Notes under the pieces: model-generated
What the model saw: only the letters and a program-made list of their open reading frames with translations
The model's database searches: none
Told to the model about the DNA's origin: nothing
Assembly (NCBI GenBank): GCA_022478985.1
Contig: JAKSZP010000009.1
Coordinates: 248,001 to 312,000, forward strand
Direction: 5' to 3'
Length of the DNA stretch: 64,000 nucleotides
Source: Massospora cicadina
Taxonomy: Eukaryota; Entomophthoromycota; Entomophthoromycetes; Entomophthorales; Entomophthoraceae
In this document: piece after piece, positions 46,719 to 58,700 of the stretch
Layout: every line of letters starts with the position of its first letter
Numbering within the stretch: the stretch's first letter is position 1
Position numbers and translations under genes: made by a program

Positions 46719-46741
46719 TGGGCTCCTTTAGTGAGCAGAAC

Positions 46742-47238
46742 TGTTATAAATTTGGTGATTTATTTAATAATTGCCGTAGGGTTTGCACAGGGATAGGCCC
46801 ACTAATCAATGGATAGCAATATGAGATTGTCAGTCCTTAGAGACATACTTAGTAAATCTTATAATAAAACAAAGCAATAGCTTTGGTGACACCACTTTAT
46901 TATTTTAATATATATAGAAGATTCCTTCTGCTTTGCAATCTCCTCTTCTTTTTACCAGAAAAACTTCTCTTTTAAATCATCTCAATAAACGCTTATATAT
47001 TCATGACTTTAGGTGATTCTGACCTGTTGGCTTAGGCTATTCTTCTCCAAAGTATTTTAATTGGTCCTCATAGCTTAGAGGTTCCAGCAGAATCTTAAAT
47101 TCTTGCATTCAGCATTGCCTTATTTTTTTATTTCAAGGAGATCTAATAAATAATATTCTGTTACTCAGTTTTGATGAGTACTAACCAGCCGCCACAGCTA
47201 TTTGAGGCTTATCGTCCAGTCATATTAATTTCTCAACA
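46742..47238 (-). repeat. 5' LTR of M (497 bp)
   Basis: On the plus strand it reads TGTTATAAAT to TTTCTCAACA and aligns with the two pieces of the left LTR. The duplication AGGGC follows at 47239-47243. Confidence 0.9.
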
Positions 47239-47267
47239 AGGGCCATATTTTTAATTATCTTAACTTT

Positions 47268-48430
47268 TAATGCTAGATGGTCCTAAAATGAGGAAAAGAT
47301 CATATTTTTATAAAACTTATGTCTGGATTGTAAGATCTAGAGGAGAGGAAGAAAAAAGGAAGTGAAAAGGTGTTGATAATTGGGAGAGGTTATTTTTGTT
47401 ATACTCCTTCTTTAGTTTGTATTGGGCTGGAAGGGCGATGGTTATGTGCATATCATCATGACCATCTTGAGTTATAGATTACAAGTGTGTAGTCATATGT
47501 GTTGATTTTCACACTATTGAGTACAAGGCGGCACGTAGGAAAGTGTTATGAATGGTCCAGATAGCCCTGTCATAGTTTTGGAACCAATGTGAGTGAGTGC
47601 ATCCAGTTAAGACTTTTCAAACATTAAGTATTTTACCTTAGTGTAAATTCCATAGTTGGTCATTGAGAAATAAGCGAATTCTAGGCCATAAAAAGGGCTT
47701 ACCTAGAAAGGTGAAGAAATGATGAAGGTGTGAGTCAATGGGCTTGATTTAAAGAGGACTATCCTCAACTGAAAATCTTGTCTGGTTTGGTCTCCTGGCC
47801 TTTATAAGCAATGTAGTACTTTACACAAAAATTGTTAGACAACTTCACCAAGAAGGCCATATGATATATCTCTTAGAGCCTCTTAAGTTTGACCTGAGTG
47901 GAGGAGAGAAGGGCTCAAGGGGCCTTGAGCATATGGAGGGTATGTTCATTGAGATGAGACAGGTCATGAAAACTTGTCCATCATGCATGATTTATGGCAA
48001 TGGGGCTAAGCGAGGGCCCTCCTTTCTATGGGAAGGCCTTGTTAACCCATGAGCCTAACCTCTTTATACTCAGGAGTGCCTAATTCCAGTAGGTGCATGA
48101 GGAGGGCTTGATCCTATGGATTGGTTAATTAGTTAAACTTTTCAAGAGAGGTCATCAATTTTCTTAGGAGTCTCAGAGATACAGATGCTTCTTATCCGAG
48201 ATCTGTAACCCATTGCAGCATATGGACCATATCCCAGGAAATTATTAAGTGAAAGAACTTGAGGAAGATGAAGGTGACGTTGGTTTGTGTGTCCTGGAGT
48301 CCAAGGTCTCCTTTGCAACATGGTCAGGATATAGTTGTCAGTGCTGAGAGTGAATGTTAATACCTTTATTTTAAAAATCGTAAATTACAGAAGCTGTATT
48401 TTTGTCCTTGAGGTAAAATATGTTAATCCA
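47268..48430 (-). pseudogene. Old LINE family I, ORF2 C-terminus and 3' end
   Basis: The minus strand lines up with the protein at the window start: FIFLKFFHLIISWDM near 48270 against IFLKFLWPIVCWDV, KEGPRLAPLP and IMHDGQV near 48010 against REGPGLSPRH and IVHNGQV, then AIWTIHNTFLRAAL near 47545 against AICTIHNSFLRAAF. The 3' end at 47268-47290 shows GGACCATCTAG, the family's terminus. Stops and shifts are dense and the base composition has drifted to AT-rich, so this is much older than the copy at 1-1170. Confidence 0.75.
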
Positions 48431-49330
48431 TTTATTTATTGTTTAGATAAAAATAAACTTGACGGATGGTACACTCTTATATAAAATTTCCCTTGTTTTA
48501 TCAAGTAAGGCAATATAATTCCTGTCACTAAAGTACTAATCAACCCCACCTATGACCTTCTTAATAAAAGGTATTGGCTTAGATTAAAAATAGTATTTAC
48601 CAACAGATGAAGTTTCTAAATAAAATAAATTTTATTAGCTTTTAATTCATTTTTAAAACTTTATCCTCTGATCTCTTATAGCTTAACCTAATGAAAATAT
48701 ATGGATACTTCTGATGCTATCTGTTAGGGGAATGGCATGCATTTTAAAAAACTTGACTTTCATCATGTATGCTTTAGCACCCAGGACAAAAGTCTCAGGA
48801 CACATTTAACACCATTCTGGTATGGTTTAGAATGGTGTATTTCATGATAATTTGGGGAGGCGGTAAAGGTTATATGTGTGCTTGATACAGTGTAACTAAT
48901 CCATGGATCTCCTGTCTACGATTCTGGATATAAATTAAAACAGCAGCCATAAGGACACATCCTACACTTGCACCAATACCTAAGAACTTAGCCCACCATA
49001 GGTCCTAACATTTTAAAAATTAGTAGGTGAATTTAAATCAAAACAATTAGAAACAGTAAGTTTTGTTATATATATTTAAAGACTAGTAAGAGAGGAATAC
49101 CCAGAAATTTATCCTGTGCCGGCTGTGGGATATTATTTTTAAGGGGTGGGGTGGGCATAGTCAAGTTAAATACCTTGAAATGGCAAACACTATTCTCAAT
49201 CAATTACTTTTGTATTTGATTTTAAATCTAAGTTTTTCTGTTAAACGCTAAAGTTTAATCATCCAAGTCTATGTTAGCAATATGATTACTTGTTGACACA
49301 TTTATAGTCCATTGTAAATTATTTTTATGC
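48431..49330. other. AT-rich stretch, nothing recognised
   Basis: No frame, LTR or repeat could be identified. It may continue the decayed family-I LINE just to its left. Confidence 0.4.
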
Positions 49331-49340
49331 AATTTTTCAA

Positions 49341-49538
49341 ACTATTGGCGGTTAGTAGGTATAATAACATGAAAACCTTACCCATGACGTAACCAGAAAA
49401 ATTTGAGTCCTGATCCGGAGGTGATAAAACTTGCATGACAGAGTTGACCCTGCTCAGGTTTCATGTCAATACTTTCTTTCTCTATTTTGGTAATTTCTGT
49501 CCCCTGGTCAGCTTGCCTCTAATAAATAAATTTATTTA
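49341..49538 (+). mobile_element. SINE-II, 5'-truncated copy
   Basis: Matches the body and tail of the SINE at 5094-5380 from about GGTTAGTAGGT onward, including TGACCCTGCTCAGGTTTCAT and the tail CCCCTGGTCAGCTTGCCTC. A 10-bp duplication AATTTTTCAA (49331-49340, 49539-49548) flanks it. The tRNA head is missing, so it inserted as a truncated cDNA. Confidence 0.8.
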
Positions 49539-49548
49539 ATTTTTCAAT

Positions 49549-52500
49549 ACAAACTTTTATATGTATATTAGCATCCCCTGGGATTGCCTCAGGTATTAAT
49601 TTGTTAGAACCAAGCATGCTCCTTATTGAGACATTAGTTTAGATGGGGAGTTTCCTTTATACCATATACATTAAAAATACCTCTAAAGTCAGAATAGATC
49701 TGCTTGAAATTTATCTTATATTTCTCTTTTGTCTTAGTGACAGTAATGGTTTTAGGCTTTGAGGTTTTGTGTAGGGTTGAGAGATCAAACAAGGGGAACA
49801 GCCGGCACACATCTAGGGTATCCCTATATCAGTAGTCTTAGTGATAGGAAAGCCCCTGGGTTTGGTGCCCCTCTTATTCCTAAAGTTGTAAAAAGTTCTA
49901 TACAACCTAATAGCAGCAGCTGAAAACTCTACACCTTCTTTGCATTAACTCATTTTCTTTCTTTGCACCTCCACCTAACATTACTTTTGGGCAGGAAATC
50001 CAGGATATACGCTCTGCAAAGGAGGCATCCTGGTGTAAACCAGCTCCGCTGATTTTTGCTATTCTTAGATCCATCCTGGCATCATTAGGAATTAACTTTT
50101 TGATAAATATAAACACCCAATTTTAGGTATATATCTCATTTCAAATTATAGTTTCTTGGCCTTAAAACTACAAGAACACTTCGCCATGTAGTTAGGTTCA
50201 GCAATTAGATGCTGGTACTGATTAATTAAAGTAAACAACTACAGTTAAAAGTATTTAATTTACATTATCCCTTATCTATAAGGTCCTTTATACCAGATAC
50301 TATTTGAGCGATGTGTATTTACAAAGCTCAGCGCCCCTTTTTGTGTATCTTTGATATATTTGAATTTACAAGAGCACCACGACCTCATTCTTATTATCTC
50401 ATATAAAATGCTTATAGTATCAATTGATCCATAATATTCATTATCCTGGATCTAAAAGATTGAACTTAGGTTTTAAGTAATTAATTATGATTCTAAAGTA
50501 ATATATATGTCTTCTTCTAATCCATTCAACAGATACTAACACTTAAATTTTTAAACAAAGAAGAACATTGAGCTTCAAATAAATATGTCCACAAAGAATC
50601 ATACTTGGGCAAGGAGATATACCTTTAAAATAAGGAGCATGTTAGTCATGTTATACCATCCATATTAGTGACGTTTAAGCGGTCCACCTGATGGTATTGC
50701 GTTCACTGCATTTAAATTTGTCCTTAATGTCTCCATCACGACTCCTTGGTATAATGTGAGAATACTAAAGTGAAAAAAGGTGCTATGCGAGGGCTTTATT
50801 CCAAATTATGAGGAGAAGGTTGGTAGGTAAACTTTGAATGCTATTGTCTTTGAGTGTTGACATGCACGCAGTATTCTTTGGCATACCTACCAAGAGCCAT
50901 GGAAATAAGTTTATATCCTATGAGAAGCAAAATTCAATAGCAATGTATATTGGCTGGACAAGATGCAGGTGAGGTTCTCCCAGACCAGAATCTCTGACAG
51001 CTTGTCTTGAAAAATGCCCAGTAGGGGTTTAATGATATATAGTATTAATATCAGGGTCCCCTTGGTTAAGCCCTTGATTGACCAGTACTTCCATGTTGAA
51101 GCCTGTTTAGATATCATTCAGGTGTGAAGTTTTTTGAGCTCCAAGATGCATCATTTGTCCATTTGTTTTATGTGGAAGTGGGCAGAAATATATTGGTATA
51201 CAAATAATCCATCCTTAATCCATCCTTAAGAAGAACCATGAAGCCATTTGGCTTACAAGAGTTAGTATTAAAATTACATGAAGGTCATTGTAGTGTCCCA
51301 CAGTGAACTGGAGGTCTTTATATGTAGTAACATGTTAAATTAGCGCAGGGGCGTCAGATACTAGGTCACAGGTCACTAAACACAACAGTACAAGGTTTGT
51401 TTGATGACAGTAACCTTCAAACTCACAAAAAAATAACATTTATGCTGGAAATAGGTTTTTACTAGATACAATAAAGTACACTGTAGTATCAATTACTGCC
51501 AATGGCTTTGCGGCTCATTGAAAGTAGTTTTTTAGTTACAGGCTTCTTTCAGTCACGTTGTAAATGATCCCCTTCCAAATGACAAATTATCTTAGATATG
51601 ATCTTATAATTCCCAGAGTTCTTATGGGTGCAATTTATTGCTAATAAGCAGCACTTAAGGATGGCAGAATAGAGGAATATTATCTAAATGAGGACATAGA
51701 AACGATTACTAGGGCTTGTGGCATAATCAAGATAGTAGCAATAAACTAATTACTTTTAAGACACTTTCAGATGTCTGTGTCAAATAATAAAGAATTTTGT
51801 TACTGAATAATGCCAGCGCAGAGGCAAGGTAGTTTATATTAAAATAAGATGCTATAATAGGCGATATGAAAACTGGGGATGCAGGGCAAGGTGATCTGTA
51901 AGTCAGGGAACTATAAATTGCAACAACTGAGCTTAGGGATTTGATCTACATTTGTAATTACTAGTAATTAAAGGTTCCAATGCAAATTTTACCAGATGTA
52001 ATCTATTACGTCTTTGGCAAATACCTATATAATTTGGGGTTTCTAGGGCGAAGCAATCTACTATAAACTGATCCTATAGATTTACTTGGCATAGTGTACC
52101 AAGCAAACCCTGTATCTAAATATAAGTTGAAAGTATAAAAGTAAGTACTATATATTTTCAAACTTATGGTTCTCAAAAGTCAAAAAATTCCCCCACTTAA
52201 TCAAACATCAGGGAACAAAAATGATTGGAGTATAGGTTATTGAGAGCCTATATCAATAGGGCTGAAACTTTGCTGGTACTTTTTCAGGGAACTTAGCATT
52301 CACCTAATTAAATACATAAACCTCATAAGGATTTTCAGAGTTTAGGCATCACTATATTAGTTTTTGATTATCTGAAATGGTTTTTATAATGTTCTAAAAT
52401 TTTCTAGTCCTGCTAAAGCCACGATTATTATAATATAAGACAAATTCCTTATGGCAAAGGTAGGTAAGGTCTGTCAATCCTCATTATCACACTTTCTGGA

Positions 52501-52880
52501 CCTAATTTTCTGAGCTAGCAAATTGGAGTATGTTCGCTTTGTAACTGAATTTAGAGTCTACATGAGTCTCTCAAGATACCAGTTAGGTCTAATTTTCTTT
52601 TCATTTTTATTAGTATAAAATTGGGGTAGCTCTAAATGATTTCATATATGGTAACTCGAATGGAAGGCCTCATTGCTGACTGGTAGGCGATATTACATGC
52701 AATAATAGTTGGAGGGCAATAAAAGGTTTTAACTGGATGCCATGGCAGTATCAAAAAAAGAAGGTTGCCAACAAGAGTATTGTCTACATGCTTTATGATG
52801 CCTTAGTCTCAGGGTGATACGCATAGACAATACTCTTATATACCCATCTAATCGTTGAGCATAGAATTAATTTGAGACGT
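49549..52880. other. AT-rich stretch with faint LINE traces
   Basis: 3.3 kb of AT-rich DNA without open frames. Apart from the RT-like trace at 50880-51130 nothing is recognisable. Confidence 0.4.
50880..51130 (-). pseudogene. Trace of LINE reverse transcriptase
   Basis: The minus strand reads SIKGLTKGTLILILYIIKPL (about 51080-51020), which aligns with HPQRGLRQGDPLSPLLYNFSLDPL of the family-III RT, followed by a possible remnant of the FADD region near 50940. No other block was found. It may be the RT of the same decayed element whose 3' end is at 47268. Confidence 0.4.
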
Positions 52881-54640
52881 AAAGTTAGTCCATTATCTGT
52901 TTTGTGAAACTGTAAACACTATTTTTATAGTTATTATTTTTTAATAAAACTAGCTTTAATCATAGTGCCTAAGTCTTTGACTGCTTTGCTTCAACCCACT
53001 TGGTGAGGTGATCAATGATCACAATAGAATATTTTTATTGCCCATATCTATTGGACAAAGGGCCAACAAATCAATAGAATCTATGTGCCAAACGAAATTA
53101 GGTTCAACAATTGATAGGAGGTAGCTTAATGACAAGGGGATTCAGCTTGGCTTTCTTTACAGCAATTGCTGTCTCATGAATATCAAAATGAAATGATTCC
53201 TAATAATAGTGCTGTTTCAACAGCTCAAGCGTCTTCTTTTAAATGCCCATGCCCGTCACCTTATGGGCCCCACTAATATTTTCTTGCTCCATTAGTTGAG
53301 CTAAAATATTGCTGGTTGTTGATAATTTTATAAAGCTTCTCATTTTTCAGCATTGTTCTTCCTTAATCTCAACAAGAAGCTCAGAAATTCTTTTGGTTTG
53401 TTGTCATAATGTTGGGCTAACATCTTCACAGTTAATATCGGCCACATTGGCTAATAAGACCATGGTGTGCAGTCATGATAAGCAATTGGTGTTTTGATGT
53501 TTTACTCTGGTCTGATGATGAGCTTAAAATCGTAGGCCTGTAATTTCACAGAATATTAGCCAAATGTTCTTCCAGCCCCTTAGAATCTATAAATTGTGAA
53601 GTGAGGAATGGCCACTTACCTCTGTAAATTAAACTCTGTACACATATACTCAAATTAGTTCACATGCATAGATGACCGCCAGGCACTTACTCTAAGCTAC
53701 TGTTTAGGTTCTTTCATGAACATTCAATGTTCAGCTACAATAAGCCACAGGGTGCTCCACTATCTCACTGTCAACTTGTGATAACAATGCCACAATAGTA
53801 GTGGTAGAGGCGTCTATCTAAAGTAACTAGCTTATCAAAAATGGGTTACCTTATGGGCGCTTTAGTCAGAATAACCTCAACTTGTCAAAAGTCATCTTAT
53901 ATTTTTCCGTCTGCTCAAATTTTACGCCATTTATAAAGAGGTAAAACTTTGGTTTGTCTATCTTGCTAAAATTCTCTAAAATTAGTGGCGTAAGTCAATC
54001 ATTTTATGTAAAACTTTAATGTCACGCTTGCTATGCAGCCACATCATATGTTCAATGGCTCTAAACTTTTATTGTCTGTGGCTTTAATCCATGATTGTCA
54101 ATAACAAATTCCAGATACTCAAGATGCTTTATAAAAGTTACACTTGCGCGGCAAAATTTTAAGATCAGTCATGGTGAGGCGGCGGAAAATTTCTTCTAAA
54201 TGGTGTGGAATTATAAAAATGCTACAGAAAATTTGTTTATACCATTAAATAAACTAAGACTCAGGAGATTTTTCATTCGCCTAATATTGTCCATTGCATA
54301 CTGAAAAAGTTTCATGGCATTTCACAGTCCTTGAGACATCCATGGGTCAGTAGAGGTCATGAGCAGTAACCATGATAAGTTGCTCCTGCTCAACTTTGGG
54401 CAACTCAACCTTCCACCAGCTAGATATTAAATCCATTGCTGAACAGTATTGTGCGCCACCCAAGCGGTCTAGCGTATCATCAATATGTGGTAATGGATAC
54501 TAGTCTTCCTTGGTAATTATTGCCACAGTGGCCGCTTGTTCAGAGGGTGTTGATAATAGGATTGAGCCACTTGCAATAGATTATATGTTTATTAACAGGG
54601 TGAACAGCAGTTAAATCAGAGGGTCAAATTCTTCTGTATG
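52880..54640 (-). pseudogene. Decayed Ty3/gypsy pol (N)
   Basis: Minus-strand fragments appear in pol order. RT: LPHIDDTLDRLGGAQYCSAM near 54490 and DLISSWWKVELPK near 54430. RNase H: a LYHYYCGIVITS-like block near 53780 and LQAYDFKLIIRPE near 53530. Integrase: LLALCPIDMGNK near 53060 followed by SLITSPSGLKQ near 53000, equivalent to the VVGPL and D-x-TKWVE blocks of G. It is most like element M in wording but far more decayed. No LTR could be placed. Confidence 0.65.
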
Positions 54641-56567
54641 TGGGACTTTTTTTCATAGTTTCAATCATGTCCAACCCTTTTTAAACCTTAAAATTAAACA
54701 TTACAGGGCTACTCCTGGGCACTAGAACTCTAAACCTCCGCTGACAACAGAAAGGCTAAGTCCAAACGGTTTCAGTTTAACTATATTGGGCATTATTAGC
54801 ACTAAATAAAACAACAATAATAAAGGCAAATTGTGTGAAATACGTTACTTTATTGGTATGACAATGAAAAAATAGCAATTGGGAATTTAGGGTGTTTGAA
54901 GTAGGACTTGATGTTTATCAAATCAAGTTTTTCACAAGGCAATTTTGCATTTGCTGCTAGGTTTCAGGGTCATCGTCATCATATTGCCTAATCATTTTGG
55001 GAGCTTCTGGGCTTCATTATTACGTTATATAGAGCTCTATATTGCTTGTTAATTCGTGACTATTACTCTAAGTGCTCCTGTTGTTCTCATGACCTTTGTG
55101 GCTCTTTAAGCTGCATAAGTGCATTAATATTCATAATGATGGAGTTTGAAAATAAATTTTTCCAATTTTGGTAATACTCGCATTGCTAAGCTTTTTAAAA
55201 ATGGGGAAACTCTTTTTGAATGGGACTTTGGTTATTCTTCTGTCATTTAAGTCAACCAATGGTATAGAAGGGTTTTCTCAGAGGCGTTAATGCAATTTGG
55301 GTGCAACTGGGCGAGATTGCACATGTATAATCAGCACTAAAACAGGATATATTGCATGAAGACAGTATATCAGAAAGTTTTAAAGCTCACTAGTAATTTT
55401 TTATTACTAGATACTCAATTCTGCTGTAGTTTTGGGGTGTACTTCAAGTAGTAATGAAGCCAGCGTAAATGTGAGTCCACAATCTTTCAGTACTAAATGA
55501 TGTCAAGGTGTGCATTTCTACATTGCTTCAGTTGAATTTGACTCTTTTCCAATATATATGAAGATTTTTGAAGAGGTAATTCATATGTCAGCCTTCTCTA
55601 CGACACCCAAATCTTTCTGCATTTACTATTTTTGGTCTTCTGATAGGCTGCCAATGTTGTAACGAGGGCCAGGCCTGAGGTCAGGTGCATTTTTGGAGTG
55701 TGGTGGGCATTATTCAGCAGTATTGTGTGTAGCAGACTTGGCTGGATAATTATGGTTACTCTTAATAATCATCTGAAATGATCACACTAGGTTTGGCTGG
55801 CCATTTTGTAAATATGACTGGTGAGGATGAACTGATTTGAGATACTGATCAGTTGATGAGCGGATAAAAATCCACTGTAAATCATAAATTTATAGTAAAT
55901 AATAAATGCTTAAATTGGAGTAAATAGGATTCACTATTAAAATAATTGACGGCGGAAATATTGGAATTGATCTGCTGTAAATTTGGACTATCTATTAATA
56001 ATTGATGGAGGGTTTCAGGTGGGAGTAAGTGTTAAAAAAATATCTTTATTGAATTGATTCCTATCACTCTGCTGTACAATCTAATTGAGATGTAGAAATG
56101 GTGAATTTGAATGCTTGGGTTTGGGCCAGCGGGGAACATCAATAATTGGGACAAGGTAAATGTGAATTGGAAGATGCTGACAACCAGGTGAGAGAAGTTG
56201 CTAGCTAAATATCTGATGGAAGAACTTTATAAATTTATCTGCTATGTACATATAGTTGGTATGAGGGGATGGCGACTTGATAAATGCTGGGCTTTGGCCA
56301 AAAAAGGTTAGAAAAATATAAAATTATAATGATTGGATGATGGTATGGTGAGTCTATATGACGTTAGGTGATTTTTGAAAATTTTAAATATCCTATGGTT
56401 GGTCAAAACCCAATCCACAACAGGCGTCATCTGTGAAGTCATGTGCTAAGTTTTTAGGGACATATTTATAATTTTATGTCCTCTGACGTCATGCCAAATC
56501 TCTGTCAAATTATTTTGTCACTCAAGTGGGTATATAACGTCCTCCGTCATCAGGATTTTAGGTCCTT
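54641..56567. other. AT-rich stretch without recognised gene
   Basis: No coding similarity. This may include the gag end or LTR of element N. A TATA-like TATATAA at 56531-56537, followed by CGTCCTCCGTCATC, could be an LTR promoter, but no partner LTR was found. Confidence 0.35.
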
Positions 56568-56583
56568 AAAATCCTATAAAAGG

Positions 56584-56599
56584 ACCATCTAGTACTAAA
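56584..56599 (+). mobile_element. 16-bp stub of LINE family I
   Basis: ACCATCTAGTACTAAA, the terminal bases of family I, sits between two exact copies of AAAATCCTATAAAAGG (56568-56583 and 56600-56615). Allowing for ambiguous bases at the edges, the insertion is 16-18 bp. The matching duplication argues for a real, almost completely truncated insertion. Confidence 0.7.
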
Positions 56600-56615
56600 A
56601 AAATCCTATAAAAGG

Positions 56616-58700
56616 GTCTTTAGAGCTTAAAAACCCTTTTGATTGCTGGTCAAGTTAGTTTGGACTTAACTTTTTATTCTGGGCAGTTAGATTATTAGTA
56701 CTGCTATTAATAATATTGAACTGGTGGTTTTCAGGAGGAATTTTCCATAGACTAAGGATCACTCCTATAGTTGAGCATTTCTCAACATTAACATTGTTGA
56801 GCTTCATATAATTAATTACCGCGCAATAAGGCCCATCCTTATCATTAATTATTGACTCCATAGAGACCCACGGACTCTTGGAGGGAACTAACATCCTGTG
56901 CTGCACCCTATGGTTATTTTCTTAGTTGACAAATTTATCTGCCATTTTTGAGCATTTAATAAAACTAGGCAAGTTGATGGACTAACCATATCAATATGGC
57001 GTAACACATCATGTGCACAACCAAAATCAACTCGTCTTTAGTAAAAGTAATGTTTTACTTATCAAAAAGGCCAGAGCTTGGTCTTTTACATCTTCAGTCA
57101 ACCCATAGAGGCGTTCCTAAGATATAAGGGGATATACTGATTGGCTTTGAGCCGTCAATCCCAAGTTATCTAAATTACTAAAACATGGGCACTTAGTATT
57201 TCCTCAACTGATAAGATAAAACATAAGTAACTACTTGATGTCGCTTAGTTTGAATCAAATAGGGATACAAGTAAGCTAACAGCACCTGGTGTTAGATACT
57301 AGGATCTCAGACATGAGGGTGGAATATCAACTGTTTAACTTTCATAAAAGAATAGAAGCCTAGACCTGGGAATGAGGTTAAAAATTTACTTCAATTATTT
57401 ATTTAGAAAGATAGATAGTTGCTAAGTCCCAAATTAATATTAGGAAAATTCGTTAGACCAATTCAAGCCTAAGATACCCAAGATGATATCCTGTCTAATC
57501 AAAATGAAGGATTATCAGAATCTCAGGTGACCATTACACTAGGTGGTACACAATGCAGCACATAAGAAAAACCCGCAAAAGTGTAAGAATCAAGAATCTT
57601 TGCATTGATTGACCTAAATGATGCCAAGTCTCATCTGACTTAGTACAATCAAAATACATTTTTCCCTATCAAAAATATACTACAAAGGCATTATAAAATT
57701 TGGATGCATCGCCTAATCAAAAGCTCATCCAGATTTCTACTCCTACTAATTTTATCTATCATTTTTCTTATGAGTTTTATATTGTTATTGTAACATATAA
57801 AAACCTTATTTAATACTACAATACAGTTACTTAATTTATTCTATATCTCGTTTTAATAATTGACTTCAATAAGTACATTTCGCCGTACTTACTATAGGAT
57901 GGATACTCTAGATGATGTGACTTAAGCGGTGACTTGGCACCCTCAAAAATAAATGACATATTTGTCATGAATCTTAGGAGGCTTCAGGTATTGAGATCAG
58001 GCTTCTTGGGCATAGCACCATAAAGATCAAAAAATGGAAGCCCAACAGGCTAGTGCTCACTACAGTGGATAAACCAACGCTTAACAATACCTGCATCTAA
58101 TTGTTTGCCATATGGAAGATAAACCAATTGGTTAATTTTCTGTGTACACAATGAAAATAGTTAATGAAGATGATCAAATGTGAAGTCTGCCCATCATCAC
58201 ATTTGAAGAAGTTTAAGAAAATTCAATGGAGATTCCTGAATCTTATCATCTAACATAGATTTCCAATAAAGGAGTTTAAGACTTACTACGCGGAGTCATT
58301 AACCCAGTAGAAAGAGAAAGCTGAAAAAGGGCATCCGCCATGTAAATGACTCTAATGAGCCTATATGATTCTTATGTTCTCTCATAAACATAAAGTTAAA
58401 GTGCAAATCTATATCATTATATCATGAAATTTGTACACCCTGCGCTCTATCTTATAGTGTAGTTACTAAGAATTCATAATGAATAACTCCACCATTATAT
58501 CAATACCCAAGGGGCCTTACAGGTGACCTATGAACAGGTGTATAATTTAGCATCACAAATTATAGGAGACATCTGCTTTCTGATCAAAGTGAACCATTTC
58601 TACATTATTCAGCTTTATAACCAAATGAGGCTATTTATTCCATTATTATCAGTATGAGGAAATAAGGCTATAAAGCTTCTCCAAAAGGACATTATGGAAT
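56616..58700. other. AT-rich stretch without recognised gene
   Basis: Dense stops in all frames. Faint retroelement-like wording on the minus strand near 57440-57540 is too weak to call. The right part may be the leader of element Z. Confidence 0.4.

Larger units (their letters stand above)
5986..47243 (-). mobile_element. Ty3/gypsy element M, split by nested insertions
   Basis: M is a complete minus-strand LTR retrotransposon whose outer 5-bp duplications AGGGC (5986-5990 and 47239-47243) still match. Its 5' LTR is 46742-47238 and its 3' LTR 5991-13383. Removing the insertions leaves about 6.4 kb: gag (46718 to 46273, then 39730 to 38300), protease (about 38260-38000), reverse transcriptase and RNase H (37300 to 36189, then 35284), integrase (34732 upward, then 14216 to 13384). 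Reading frames resume across each insertion, which supports the reconstruction. A primer-binding-like site (46718-46741) and a purine tract read on the minus strand (13384-13397) adjoin the LTRs. All genes are inactivated by stops and substitutions. Confidence 0.85.

Noticed and set aside
47861..48052. A small plus-strand gene of 63 codons
   Set aside because: It is the complement of the decayed LINE ORF2, whose minus-strand alignment explains the sequence.
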